Shown here in pieces: positions 38,851-47,656 of a stretch of 64,000 nt of DNA (positions within the stretch are counted from its first letter, which is position 1; each line of letters starts with the position of its first letter). Source of the stretch: Neorickettsia findlayensis (lineage in GTDB: Bacteria; Pseudomonadota; Alphaproteobacteria; Rickettsiales; Anaplasmataceae); the NCBI RefSeq assembly GCF_009856525.1, contig NZ_CP047224.1, forward strand, positions 310,001 through 374,000, read 5' to 3'. The translations under genes were made by a program, and so were the position numbers. Below the pieces are notes generated by a model. That model saw only the letters and a list, made by a program, of their open reading frames with translations. It was not told where the DNA came from and searched no databases.

Positions 38851-40056
38851 ATGGAAATAAGATTGCAGTCATTGCACGATGGAGCGCGCTTTACGATTCT
38901 TGATTTGGGTAGTGATAGGCTTAAATGTGCGACGTTTAAGTTTACAAATTCCGGTGAGCTCGATTTGGTTGGTGCTGCCGAAGTACCTACGGTTGGTATA
39001 AGGGGAGGCGCTGTAATCAACATAGAAAAGGCGAAGCGCTCTATAACGGATGTTTTGGAGGCGGCTGAGAGAGTGTCAGATGAAGCAATAGATGGTGTGT
39101 ATGTTATTACTTCTGACACCAGTATCGCTGGAAGGCACTATGGAGAAAAAATCGAAATCAAGGATAAGAAGATTTCTGTTGCAGATGTAGAGCTTATTAA
39201 GAAAAAAATTGCTGATAGAGTGAGTACTCCAATAATACACATGTCTCAACAAGAGTGCTTTATAGATGGAGTACAGAGTGTTTCTAATCCGGTTGGAATG
39301 TATGGCAGATGCTTAAGTGCGTCGTTTTATGTTGTGAGTGGCATTAAAACTATGATGCTCAATTTGGAGAATCTTATCTCTCAGTGCAACTTGAGATTTT
39401 TAGGGTGCTCATTTGCTCCATATTCAGGTGGTTATTCTGTGTTATCCAATGATGAGAAGGAAGTTGGTGCGCTTGTCGTCGATATGGGCGCAGTTTCAAC
39501 AACGAGTGCTGTCTTCAAAGATGGTCGTGTGTGTCATGTTGCTGGAGTTCCTATTGGTGGATCACACGTTAGTAAGGATATAGCTTTTGGACTGAATATT
39601 GGTGTTTCAAGTGCGGACCTACTAAAAAAGGATCGAGCAGCTCTTTTTTTGGATAAAAATAATGAGAATAATCGCGTAGATCTTTCTCTTTTTTCTGATG
39701 TCTCACACCTTAAAGAAATTAGCATGCGTGAAATCGCAGATATGGTGATCCCACGTTTGGAGGAGACTTTTGAGCTGCTCAACGAGAAAGTTAAAGACGT
39801 TAACTTTTCTACAGTTGTGCTTACTGGAGGCGGTAGTAAAATAGGGAATATTAAGCATATAGCAGAAAAAGTTTTCTCAAAAAAGGTGCGTACTCATGGA
39901 AATACGAAAGCGCGTAATACACATTATGGGCCTGAATACAGTGCTATTTTTGGTTTGGCAACAATGATTCTTGATTTGCGCAAGGAAGCATTGGAAAAGA
40001 AATCGGTGGGTTACATAAGAAGAATTTTAAACGCTGTTTACATTAAGGGTGACTAG
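38851..40056 (+). CDS. ftsA: Cell division protein FtsA
   Basis: Actin-like protein that tethers FtsZ to the membrane. 401 residues: phosphate-1 motif ILDLGSDRLKCA, the SHS2 region (VISSDTS-like VYVITSDTS, KKIADRVSTPIIHMSQQECFIDG), VLVVDMGAVSTTSAVFKDG (phosphate-2) and VVLTGGGSKI (adenosine motif). The amphipathic C-terminal anchor is short (GYIRRILNAVYIKGD). ftsQ and ftsZ are not adjacent here. Confidence 0.94.
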   Translation: MEIRLQSLHDGARFTILDLGSDRLKCATFKFTNSGELDLVGAAEVPTVGIRGGAVINIEKAKRSITDVLEAAERVSDEAIDGVYVITSDTSIAGRHYGEKIEIKDKKISVADVELIKKKIADRVSTPIIHMSQQECFIDGVQSVSNPVGMYGRCLSASFYVVSGIKTMMLNLENLISQCNLRFLGCSFAPYSGGYSVLSNDEKEVGALVVDMGAVSTTSAVFKDGRVCHVAGVPIGGSHVSKDIAFGLNIGVSSADLLKKDRAALFLDKNNENNRVDLSLFSDVSHLKEISMREIADMVIPRLEETFELLNEKVKDVNFSTVVLTGGGSKIGNIKHIAEKVFSKKVRTHGNTKARNTHYGPEYSAIFGLATMILDLRKEALEKKSVGYIRRILNAVYIKGD

Positions 40057-40280
40057 TAGTGGGTATTAAATTTTCCCGGTGCGAATTTGCGTGCGTCGGT
40101 TACGCTTAATGCTGTGATTCCACTTGATATAATTTAGTGCAAATTCATCTAGAGCTTACGCGTCGTGCGTTTAATGATGATCGGTATGTGGGATCATGAA
40201 ATGTTGCTGTGTATATAAGTGTGGGAGTTTTTCCTGCATACGTTTGTCGCAAGAGGTTTTTAAATAGTGTAATTATCTGA
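40057..40280. other. Spacer after ftsA with candidate promoter
   Basis: No ORF. At its right end TTGTCG (40244-40249), an 18-base spacer and TGTAAT (40268-40273) form a candidate promoter pointing into the structured region at 40281-40412. Confidence 0.4.
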
Positions 40281-40425
40281 ATTGCCGCATATTTGGTGTA
40301 TGGGTACCCGTCCCAGGGGTAGGCATTGTGTCTGCACGTGCACTGCTAAACTGCTCGAACCACCAAGCAGAGCTTACATCACCCACTTTGCAGGGAGGAA
40401 ATAGCGTCTACGGCAGTAAAAAACT
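40281..40425 (+). ncRNA. Candidate structured non-coding RNA
   Basis: A stretch clearly richer in G+C than its AT-rich flanks, with a promoter-like sequence just upstream. Its ends can pair: ATTGCCG at about 40281 with CGGCAGT at about 40406, then TATTT with AAATA, then TGGGT with ACCCA, giving a long interrupted stem around a central part with the small hairpin CTGCT/AGCAG. At the end, GCAGT/ACTGC around five A's is followed by a T-rich run. The outline recalls 6S RNA, but I cannot assign a family; tmRNA, 4.5S and RNase P motifs are absent. The 3' end overlaps the end of the doxX-like gene on the other strand. Confidence 0.3.
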
Positions 40426-40962
40426 GCGTCCTGTTTCTTTTTCTCTCGAGAGAAGCAACTGGGAAAAACTAAATCCAAAAAGCGCAAGAACACTTCCGGC
40501 GACCAGCAAATGAAAATACTCCGAAAGACCGCTATAGGAGAGATAAACAATAGTGGTTGCAACAAGCATCTGGAAGGATGCCACTCTGCTTAGGAGTCCA
40601 AGGCCAACTAAAAGCGCTGATACAAAGTCGCTCGCTGTGCATAAGACCGCCCATAGAACACTTCCCAGCAGTGAAAATTTGTACTCACACAAAGCAAGCA
40701 GAAAGCAAGATAACAATCTTGACAATCTTGAGAGACCGCAATAGAAAAAAACCCCAACCATCCAGAGCCTTATAGTCAAAACCAGTAATGGGACAAAATA
40801 CTCTTCGAGAACGACCGGTACGCATCTGAGGATGCTAAAAAGAAATCGCGTTTTGGAGTCCAATCTTAAGAAGCGAGAAGCATAAGACGAATGGCAAAAA
40901 TTGTATACCTGTTTTTCCATTAAAGCAAGAGAGTTAAATTCTATCCACACTTTAGTGAGCAT
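40408..40962 (-). CDS. DoxX-like membrane protein
   Basis: 184 residues with four hydrophobic helices. The first helix LLVLTIRLWMVGVFFYCGLSRL and the segment SALLVGLGLLSRVASFQMLVATTIVYLSY follow the DoxX pattern (arginine in helix 1; GLLTRxAA-like motif in helix 3). DoxX relatives are small membrane oxidoreductase-associated proteins without a firm general function. The start may be the internal ATG at 40920 instead. It diverges from nuoA with only 16 bases between frames if the longest starts are used. Confidence 0.65.
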   Translation of the reverse strand: MLTKVWIEFNSLALMEKQVYNFCHSSYASRFLRLDSKTRFLFSILRCVPVVLEEYFVPLLVLTIRLWMVGVFFYCGLSRLSRLLSCFLLALCEYKFSLLGSVLWAVLCTASDFVSALLVGLGLLSRVASFQMLVATTIVYLSYSGLSEYFHLLVAGSVLALFGFSFSQLLLSREKETGRSFLLP

Positions 40963-41035
40963 TGAAATTGTATTTTAATTGCCGTTACACAGCGTAAACT
41001 ATATACTGTCTGGCCCTATTTATGCGCTTGCAAAG

Positions 41036-41428
41036 ATGTTAGAATCCCTACTTGTTGGCGTAAGTAAGTTGATGATGGAAGGCTATATCTTCATTGGCCT
41101 CTTTTTTCTTGTAGCGTGCTTTATTAGCTGTGTGATGCTTATTTTGCCGGTTTTTATCGCACCTTCTTCGCATGAAAGGCACAAGGGCGATAGCTACGAG
41201 TGCGGCTTTGACAAATTAAGCTCCACTGGTGAGAGGTTTAATGTTCGATTTTATTTAGTGGGGATACTGTTTATTGTCTTTGATCTGGAGATAATTTTTC
41301 TTTTTCCATGGGCTGTAACTGCTAGAGAGCTCGGTCCTACGGCTTTTGTTTCAGTGGTAGTCTTTCTTGCTATTTTGACCGTTGGTTTTGTTTACGAGTT
41401 TATTTCGGGTGCACTAGATTGGAGGTAG
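41036..41428 (+). CDS. nuoA: NADH-quinone oxidoreductase subunit A
   Basis: Membrane subunit of complex I (ND3). Diagnostic segment: HKGDSYECGFDKLSSTGERFNVRFYLVGILFIVFDLEIIFLFPWA, with the conserved cysteine of the switch loop and the acidic FDLE helix. The reading frame opens at 40979 (TTG); ATG choices are 41036 (given here) and 41072, the latter giving the usual length of 118. First of three nuo genes in order A-B-C; the remaining subunits are elsewhere. Confidence 0.93.
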   Translation: MLESLLVGVSKLMMEGYIFIGLFFLVACFISCVMLILPVFIAPSSHERHKGDSYECGFDKLSSTGERFNVRFYLVGILFIVFDLEIIFLFPWAVTARELGPTAFVSVVVFLAILTVGFVYEFISGALDWR

Positions 41429-41626
41429 ATACTCTGGTTGAGAGATTTATTGTGTTGGTAGATCTTTTTATGTGCAGAGATTTTTTTTGTTCGTCTTGTG
41501 TAGTGCTTTGATGTTAGTAATTTTGCAGTGAGTAAGTATCGTTTTTGTCTTCCTGGTCGAGTTGCGTCAGTTTTAGTGGTTTGTGAAAGTAAGCTAGACT
41601 GTTTTTGCTTAATTACTTGATGGATT

Positions 41627-42130
41627 ATGAACAATAGTTTGAGTGGTGTAGATACTCTCCCTAGTGGTGGCAATAGTGGTTATCTCGTTGCTAAACTTGA
41701 TGACCTTATAAATTGGGCCAGATCCGGTTCTTTGTGGCCGATGACTTTTGGTTTGGCGTGCTGTGCGGTTGAGATGATGCATTTTACTGCTAGTCGATAT
41801 GACATGGATAGATTCGGAATGATTTTCAGGCCGAGTCCGAGGCAGTCTGATGTCATGATCGTTGCTGGTACCCTAACTAATAAGATGGCACCAGCGCTTC
41901 GCAGGGTGTACGATCAAATGGCTGAGCCCAAGTATGTAATCTCAATGGGAAGTTGTGCTAATGGTGGAGGATACTATCATTACTCTTATTCTGTCGTGAG
42001 AGGTTGCGATAGGATTGTACCCGTCGATGTATATGTTCCTGGTTGTCCACCTACCGCAGAAGCGCTTTTGTATGGTGTTTTATGCCTTCAAAAAAAGATA
42101 AACCGTCAGAGAAACTTTATCAGGAGATAA
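41627..42130 (+). CDS. nuoB: NADH-quinone oxidoreductase subunit B
   Basis: Carries the N2 iron-sulfur cluster that passes electrons to ubiquinone. 167 residues with tandem cysteines in [12 protein letters not shown], then [39 protein letters not shown] and [12 protein letters not shown], which give the four cluster ligands. 198 bases separate it from nuoA, a larger gap than usual, with no visible feature. nuoC follows after 15 bases. Confidence 0.97.
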   Translation: MNNSLSGVDTLPSGGNSGYLVAKLDDLINWARSGSLWPMTFGLACCAVEMMHFTASRYDMDRFGMIFRPSPRQSDVMIVAGTLTNKMAPALRRVYDQMAEPKYVISMGSCANGGGYYHYSYSVVRGCDRIVPVDVYVPGCPPTAEALLYGVLCLQKKINRQRNFIRR

Positions 42131-42145
42131 ACCGATTTACCGAAT

Positions 42146-42709
42146 ATGGCTATTGACACAAGTAAAGTTGATGCTCTAATTAATGCACCTGGGCAGTGTA
42201 TTATTAATTCCTCCCTGGAGTCCCTGGTTGAGCTTATCTCTTATTTGTCTTCCTGTGGCTTTGAGCAGCTGGTTGATATTTTTGGGATAGATTACTTGGA
42301 GCGAGAAAAAAGAATTGAAGTTGTTTACCTTTTACTCGATTTAAAGAGTAACAGAAGGTGTTGCGTGAAGGTATGTGTGGATCCAGTCTCTGAGAAGGTA
42401 CCTACATGTTGTGGTGTTTTTTCAGTCGCGAATTGGTTCGAAAGAGAGGTTTATGACATGTATGGTGTGGTTTTCGAAAGCCATCCCGATCTTCGTAGGA
42501 TACTTACAGACTACGGTTTTGAAGGTTTTCCGATGTTGAAGGACTTTCCTCTTACAGGTTATAAAGAGGTAAGGTACGATCTCGAGTCGAAGGAAGTTGT
42601 TTATGAGAAGGTTGATCTTTCTCAGGATTATAGGTCGTTCGATTCTCTTACTCCATGGGAAGGGGTGGTGGGTCACTTAAGTCTCCCACTTGATGAGAAA
42701 AAAGAGTAG
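42146..42709 (+). CDS. nuoC: NADH-quinone oxidoreductase subunit C
   Basis: 30-kDa-type peripheral arm subunit, 187 residues. Family signature NWFEREVYDMYGVVFESHPDLRRILTDYGFEGFPMLKDFPLTG is present almost entirely, then YDLESKEVVYE. Stand-alone NuoC, not fused to NuoD. The stop is followed after only 6 bases by tRNA-Leu on the same strand, so the tRNA may be processed from the nuo transcript. Confidence 0.97.
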   Translation: MAIDTSKVDALINAPGQCIINSSLESLVELISYLSSCGFEQLVDIFGIDYLEREKRIEVVYLLLDLKSNRRCCVKVCVDPVSEKVPTCCGVFSVANWFEREVYDMYGVVFESHPDLRRILTDYGFEGFPMLKDFPLTGYKEVRYDLESKEVVYEKVDLSQDYRSFDSLTPWEGVVGHLSLPLDEKKE

Positions 42710-42715
42710 TTATGT

Positions 42716-42798
42716 GCCCTTGTGGCGGAACGGTAGACGCGGCAGACTCAAAATCTGCTATCCTCGTGGATGTGCTGGTTCAAATCCAGTCAAGGGTA
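42716..42798 (+). tRNA. tRNA-Leu (CAA)
   Basis: Class II tRNA with acceptor GCCCTTG/CAAGGGT (first pair a G-T wobble), anticodon stem GCAGA/TCTGC, loop CTCAAAA (anticodon CAA), a long variable arm (about TATCCTCGTGGATG) and T-arm CTGGTTCAAATCCAG. CCA is not encoded. No separate promoter is obvious in the 6 bases after nuoC. Confidence 0.96.
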
Positions 42799-42880
42799 TT
42801 TAGAGTTTTTCAGGATTTTCTGGCTTTTTTATTTCGTGATTTTTTGCCTGGCTCTGTGATTTTATCCCTCAATTGAACAA

Positions 42881-43885
42881 ATGAGAATAGCAATTAATGG
42901 TTTTGGTCGCATAGGTAGAGCGATTTTGAGGATATTAATAGGTTCTCCGTGCGGTGAATTGGAAATAGTAGCAGTAAACACGCCTAGCTCCATTGAGAAT
43001 TGTCTACACCTTTTGAGATATGATTCTGTACACGGAAAATTTGAGTGTTCGATGTCTTTAGTTGGCGACAATGTGGCTATGTTAAATGGTGTACCAGTTC
43101 AATTTTCTAGAAAGACGGATATATCGCTTCTTGATTGGCGTGCTCTAGGTGTTGACATCGTTTTAGAATGTAGTGGGGTTTTTAATTCTCATGCTAAAGC
43201 GTCGGGTCATCTTCGAGCTGGTACGAAAGCTGTTTTAGTTTCTGCACCTGTTTCAGATGCAGATTCTATCATAATTTATGGGGTGAATCACCATTCTTTC
43301 ACTCCTTCTGACAGAATAATTTCAGTCGGTTCGTGTACCACTAATTGTCTCGTACCGCTAATCGAAGTAGTACATAAAAATTTTGGTGTTGAAGCTGCTT
43401 TTATGACTACCATACACTCATATACGAACGACCAAAATGTTGTTGACAATAGTCACAGGGATTTGCGTCGTGGTAGGGCTTGTGCGACATCAATTATTCC
43501 GACTACAACGGGGGTGACAAAGATTATAGGGAAAATATTCCCTGATTTGGATGGAAAAATTGATGGCGTTGCAGTCAGGGTACCGACACCCAATGTTTCA
43601 ATGGTGGATTTGACAGTTACTACTTCTAGAGCGGTTACTGTTGATGAAGTAAACAGTGCATTTATCAAAGCAGAATCTTCTTATTTAAGTGGTGTTCTCT
43701 CAACTTGTGCTGAACCACTAGTTTCAGTGGATTTCAATAAAGATTCTCATAGTGCGATAGTTGATCTTACTGGTACTTATGTCGTTGATGGTGGGTTGCT
43801 ACGTTTGAGTGCCTGGTATGATAACGAGTGGGGTTTTTCTGCGCGTATGTTGGATGTAGCTAGATTTATTAGTACTAACTTATAA
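42881..43885 (+). CDS. gap: Glyceraldehyde-3-phosphate dehydrogenase
   Basis: 334-residue triose-phosphate enzyme. NAD-binding start INGFGRIGRAILR, the catalytic cysteine in VGSCTTNCLVPL (about 150), THSYTNDQNVVD-type substrate loop, RRGRACATSIIPTTTGVTKIIG and WYDNEWGF near the end. With pgk just downstream it forms a gap-pgk pair on the same strand; in Anaplasmataceae these enzymes are thought to run toward gluconeogenesis, which is prior knowledge, not visible here. Confidence 0.97.
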   Translation: MRIAINGFGRIGRAILRILIGSPCGELEIVAVNTPSSIENCLHLLRYDSVHGKFECSMSLVGDNVAMLNGVPVQFSRKTDISLLDWRALGVDIVLECSGVFNSHAKASGHLRAGTKAVLVSAPVSDADSIIIYGVNHHSFTPSDRIISVGSCTTNCLVPLIEVVHKNFGVEAAFMTTIHSYTNDQNVVDNSHRDLRRGRACATSIIPTTTGVTKIIGKIFPDLDGKIDGVAVRVPTPNVSMVDLTVTTSRAVTVDEVNSAFIKAESSYLSGVLSTCAEPLVSVDFNKDSHSAIVDLTGTYVVDGGLLRLSAWYDNEWGFSARMLDVARFISTNL

Positions 43886-43903
43886 AGTTATTATATCTTT
43901 GTT

Positions 43904-43964
43904 CCAGCGATTCGCGAAATAGTATGAGTTTTACTGTACGCTGGTGTAGCAAAAAGATCTTTTT
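43904..43964 (+). terminator. Hairpin and A/T palindrome after gap
   Basis: CCAGCG (43904-43909) pairs with CGCTGG (43939-43944) around a loop that can fold through AGTA/TACT; the palindrome AAAAAGATCTTTTT follows at 43951-43964 and ends in T's. Probably ends the gap transcript. The rest of the 308-base gap-pgk spacer has no gene. Confidence 0.45.
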
Positions 43965-44193
43965 TATACGTCCAAGTACTTTGGTGTCTATATTTTTTAT
44001 GTAGTTAGTTTGGATTGGAAAGTCACATACTGTATTACGGCGTCAAAATTCGTTATGTTTACGGGAACGGTTTGTGGTGTGATTGCATGGGTTGCTTTTC
44101 TTCAAGTCGAATATTGCAGTTGCATTGAGCACTGCAGATGTGACATGACTATCTGACGCAAAATAGTAATGAACGTTTTCAAGTTATCTGTAA

Positions 44194-45327
44194 ATGATTG
44201 ATATAGAAGATGTAAAAGACTGCAGAGTAGTTCTTCGGGTCGATTTTAATGTTCCGGTTAATCAAGAGGGTTCAATAATTGATTTTTCCAGGATTGCGGT
44301 AGTTTTGCCAACTATAAATCTACTTTTAAAAAATGGTTGCAGTATATTATTGGTCTCTCATTTTGGTAAACCAGCTGCTGCTATTAAGGAGAAATTCTCA
44401 TTTGAGAAAATTATTGGACAGATTTGTCGGTTTACTGGCTTGAATATACGTATTGTATCGGATCCAAGTGATGAACTTCTGCTCAAACATGGGGAGATTG
44501 TACTCTTAGAAAACATAAGATTCTTTACTGGTGAGGTGGAGAACGATTCTAAATTTGCAATGCTCATTGCAAGACACGGTGATGTGTATGTAAATGATGC
44601 TTTTTCTGTTTCGCACAGGGAACACGCATCCATAGTGGGACTACCACAATTTCTTCCATCTGCTATGGGTTTGGCATTTTTACGGGAATATCAAGAGCTA
44701 GACAATGCAGCTACAAGGAGTACCGTCGCAGTGATTGGTGGTAGCAAAATTTCAACGAAGCTTCCATTAATACGAGGTCTTCTGAAAAAAGTAAAAATGG
44801 TAATATTGGGTGGTGCTCTAGTAAATATGATATTGCGTTCTAGGGGTTATAGCATAGGCAGATCCATGTGCGAGGATTGTCACTGTGATATTTCATTACC
44901 TGAACTTTTTATACCATTTGATTTCGTTACCTCACGTGGGGTTGAGGATCAAAATTTCCACCTTACTGATGCCAGGATGATCCCTCAAGATGAAATGATT
45001 TTGGATGTAGGGCCGGCATCGCTCATTGCAATGAAGAGCATTCTTTCAAAAGCAGAGAAGATTTTATGGAATGGTCCAATTGGTGCTTTTGAATTTGAGC
45101 CGTTTTGTGCTGGTACAAATGCGTTAGCTCAATTTATTTCTTTCCTAACAAAGAATGCGAATATCAAGAGCATAATAGGAGGAGGCGATACCTTAGCTGC
45201 AATTAAGTCACTCCAGGAGCCATGTTTTTCCTATATTTCTACATCTGGGGGTGCTTTTCTTAAATTTCAGGAGGATGGTACACTTCCTGGGATAAAAGCC
45301 ATCAAGACGAGCCCTAACCTTGGTTAA
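44194..45327 (+). CDS. pgk: Phosphoglycerate kinase
   Basis: Transfers phosphate between 1,3-bisphosphoglycerate and ADP. 377 residues, slightly short of the usual 390. RVDFNVPVNQEG (substrate arginine and start), SHFGKP, LLENIRFF, VNDAFSVSHREHASIVG, VIGGSKISTKLPLI, WNGPIGAFE and the C-terminal GGGDTLAAI / ISTSGGAFL nucleotide motifs are all present. Separated from gap by 308 bases. Confidence 0.97.
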   Translation: MIDIEDVKDCRVVLRVDFNVPVNQEGSIIDFSRIAVVLPTINLLLKNGCSILLVSHFGKPAAAIKEKFSFEKIIGQICRFTGLNIRIVSDPSDELLLKHGEIVLLENIRFFTGEVENDSKFAMLIARHGDVYVNDAFSVSHREHASIVGLPQFLPSAMGLAFLREYQELDNAATRSTVAVIGGSKISTKLPLIRGLLKKVKMVILGGALVNMILRSRGYSIGRSMCEDCHCDISLPELFIPFDFVTSRGVEDQNFHLTDARMIPQDEMILDVGPASLIAMKSILSKAEKILWNGPIGAFEFEPFCAGTNALAQFISFLTKNANIKSIIGGGDTLAAIKSLQEPCFSYISTSGGAFLKFQEDGTLPGIKAIKTSPNLG

Positions 45328-45426
45328 TTGGAAAGAGGGGCGTGTATAGGAAGCATGAAGTTGTATATGATAACGAAGGCGGGAGCGCTATAAATCAGAT
45401 ATGAGTTGAAGTTTCATCTCATTTCT

Positions 45427-46338
45427 CTATATATCCGGGAGCTTGAATTGTACCCTCTCTTTTTTGAATTTAAAGTCTGAAACTTCCGCAGAAGGAAATC
45501 TTTTTTTCAAAAATGACACGAGATCTTGCACAAGTATTTCTGGAGCTGAAGCGCCTGAGCTAATTCCGATTTTACCCACTCCTTTAAACCAATCGAGTTG
45601 GACTTCATTGTAATTATCTATGAGAAATGCTTTTTGGCATATTTTCGATGAAACACGCATTAGATTCCGTGAATTAGAACTGTTGGTAGAGCCAATTATC
45701 AACATTAGGTCTACTTTTTTTGCAAGTGCTTTTACAGTTTCTTGTCTGTTTTGAGTTGCGTAGCATACATCGGACTGCCCGACCACATTTGGGAATTTTT
45801 TCTTTATCTTGTTTGTCATTGTTGTCACGTACTCAAGCGCAAGTGTGCTCTGTGTGACGTATGCTAATTTTCCAGCTATTGTGGGGAGATTATCTATATC
45901 TTCGGGCTCTTGGACAACGTAAGTTTGTGCCCTGGTTCTTCCAACTGTTCCGATTATTTCAGCATGATTTCTGTTTCCTATGACTAGAATAGTAAAACCT
46001 TCTTTTTCAAATCTCTGGACCTCACGATGTATTTTTGAGACCAGAGGACAGGTTGCATTTACGAGTACTAAATCTAGTGACTTTGCGTATTTTTCAATTT
46101 CTTCAGAGACACCGTGCGCGCTGAAAATCAGTACTGACTCTGGTTCTACTTTAGTGATGTCTTCTATAAAAGCCACACCTTGTGCTTCGAAATTCTGGAC
46201 AACACTGGAGTTATGAACTATTTCATGGTAGACAAAAATTTTTTTTCCTGGATACCTTCTTATTGCTATCTCCACTGTTTCTATTGCACGTTCAACACCT
46301 GCGCAGAAGCCTCTGGGGGAGGCAATAAATATTTGCAT
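45427..46338 (-). CDS. ispH: 4-hydroxy-3-methylbut-2-enyl diphosphate reductase
   Basis: Last step of the MEP isoprenoid pathway, using a [4Fe-4S] cluster. The three cluster cysteines lie in SPRGFCAGVERAIE, NATCPLVSKIHR and QSDVCYATQNRQ; also EIVHNSSVV and ISSGASAPEILV. Start chosen at ATG 46336-46338 (MQIFIASPRGFC), which matches relatives; the upstream in-frame ATG (46383) adds 15 unconserved residues. dxr at 48.8 kb belongs to the same pathway. Confidence 0.96.
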   Translation of the reverse strand: MQIFIASPRGFCAGVERAIETVEIAIRRYPGKKIFVYHEIVHNSSVVQNFEAQGVAFIEDITKVEPESVLIFSAHGVSEEIEKYAKSLDLVLVNATCPLVSKIHREVQRFEKEGFTILVIGNRNHAEIIGTVGRTRAQTYVVQEPEDIDNLPTIAGKLAYVTQSTLALEYVTTMTNKIKKKFPNVVGQSDVCYATQNRQETVKALAKKVDLMLIIGSTNSSNSRNLMRVSSKICQKAFLIDNYNEVQLDWFKGVGKIGISSGASAPEILVQDLVSFLKKRFPSAEVSDFKFKKERVQFKLPDI

Positions 46339-46557
46339 CTTAGTTTTTGTCTTTACAGTTGTGGCCTGTGTACCCGGTAGCACTCAGCAAGGAATTTGTC
46401 AATTCTGACAGGGTCTCTGTACATTGTAGTATTAGCATTATTATGCTCCAAGTAAAATTCTTTGACCGGCTTTGTGAATGTTTCAAACAGAGATATACTT
46501 GACTTGGATGCCTTTTTAGTCCTGTTAGCAGTGTATCTTTGAGGATTCTTCTATCAA

Positions 46558-46857
46558 ATGAAAAAGTTTGGAACGGCGCTGTGTCAGTTTGATCGGGATT
46601 TGATTCTGCAATACGGCGGTGCTAGATTCCTTATCTATTATCATTGGGGGGAAATCATCGGTGAAGATGAGAGATTTAATGGTGTGACGGTCAGGCAAGT
46701 TTCATATAGCGGCATTGGGAATATTATTACAGTTCACGTGCGTGCGAGAAACTCCGGAAACGCAGTGAAACTTCGCCACTGCATCGAGGAATTGGAGGAA
46801 CGCATAAAGTTATGTGCTAAAATTGACTGTGCAATCAAGATAGTGTTGTCGCTATGA
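46558..46857 (+). CDS. Conserved-looking hypothetical protein coupled to hemD
   Basis: 99 residues, not recognised. It is predicted soluble, with a strand-rich middle (VTVRQVSYSGIGNIITVHVRAR) and an amphipathic, charged helix near the end (RHCIEELEERIKLCAKIDCAI) containing three cysteines. The stop overlaps the ATG of hemD as ATGA, so both are likely made from one message; a role linked to tetrapyrrole synthesis is only a guess from position. Codon use looks like its neighbours. Confidence 0.65.
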   Translation: MKKFGTALCQFDRDLILQYGGARFLIYYHWGEIIGEDERFNGVTVRQVSYSGIGNIITVHVRARNSGNAVKLRHCIEELEERIKLCAKIDCAIKIVLSL

Positions 46858-47564
46858 TCTTGATAACTAGGCCAGTCGAGGATGCGATATATCTACAGCA
46901 GCGGCTACGAAGTTTGAACATAGAAAGTCTTATGGAACCACTCTTTGTTCTCCAGCCGCTTTGGTTTGATGTTGCCGAGCTCATTGCTGCAAAGATTGTT
47001 GTTAGTAGTAAAAACGCGATTAGAGCGCTCACTTGGGCTAAGGCAAGTAGAGATTTACAATTGTATACGATGAGTGACAATATTGCTGAGTTTGCAATTT
47101 TCAGTAGATTTTCTAATGTTGTTTCCTGTGGTTGTGGTACAGCTAATGAACTAGAAGCTTATGTGCTTTCCCACTTTAGTAAAGATGAGAAAGTTATTTA
47201 TCTTTCTGGAGCGGAGATAACGAGGGACATTGTTTCTTCATGTTTAGAAAGGGGTTTCAAATCAGTAGAGCGTCGAATCTGTTATATGATGTGCCCGGTG
47301 AAAGAGTTTTCTAGTAATGTCTATGCTGCGTTAATGAGAAGAAACATTAGTGGTGTAATCTTGCTTTCGGTTCAGGCTGCGGTTTTATGCAAATCACTAT
47401 TTCTTAAATATGGCATAAGTCCAAATTTTTTTTCTTACTTTGTTATGAGTCCCAGGATAGCATCTACTTTGAGTTGTGATACAGTTTACGTATCTAGTGT
47501 GCCCACTTTGGATGCTCTTGTTGATGTAATAGAAAGGCATTACTATGTTGAGCGGAAAACTTAA
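46854..47564 (+). CDS. hemD: Uroporphyrinogen-III synthase (divergent)
   Basis: Closes and inverts ring D of hydroxymethylbilane. HemD is weakly conserved, but the start MILITRPVEDAIYLQQRLRS, IVVSSKNAIRALTWA (S-N-A pattern), FSNVVSCGCGTANELEA, ISGVILLSVQAAVLCKSLF and the late FVMSPRIASTLS follow the two-lobed family pattern. 236 residues, normal length. It makes the fourth heme gene of the window with hemB, hemC and hemF. Confidence 0.82.
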   Translation: MILITRPVEDAIYLQQRLRSLNIESLMEPLFVLQPLWFDVAELIAAKIVVSSKNAIRALTWAKASRDLQLYTMSDNIAEFAIFSRFSNVVSCGCGTANELEAYVLSHFSKDEKVIYLSGAEITRDIVSSCLERGFKSVERRICYMMCPVKEFSSNVYAALMRRNISGVILLSVQAAVLCKSLFLKYGISPNFFSYFVMSPRIASTLSCDTVYVSSVPTLDALVDVIERHYYVERKT

Positions 47565-47656
47565 CTCACTAGAGTTATACTTACTATAGGTTTGTGAGAT
47601 GGTGTGTGATCGATTGTCTTACTGTTTAGGCGTGTTGTGTTTAAAGGATTTTTGCA

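Noticed and set aside
40281-40412. tmRNA, 4.5S RNA or RNase P RNA
   Set aside because: No tRNA-like ends with GGTTC arm and CCA, no GGAAGCAGCC-type SRP loop and far too short for RNase P.
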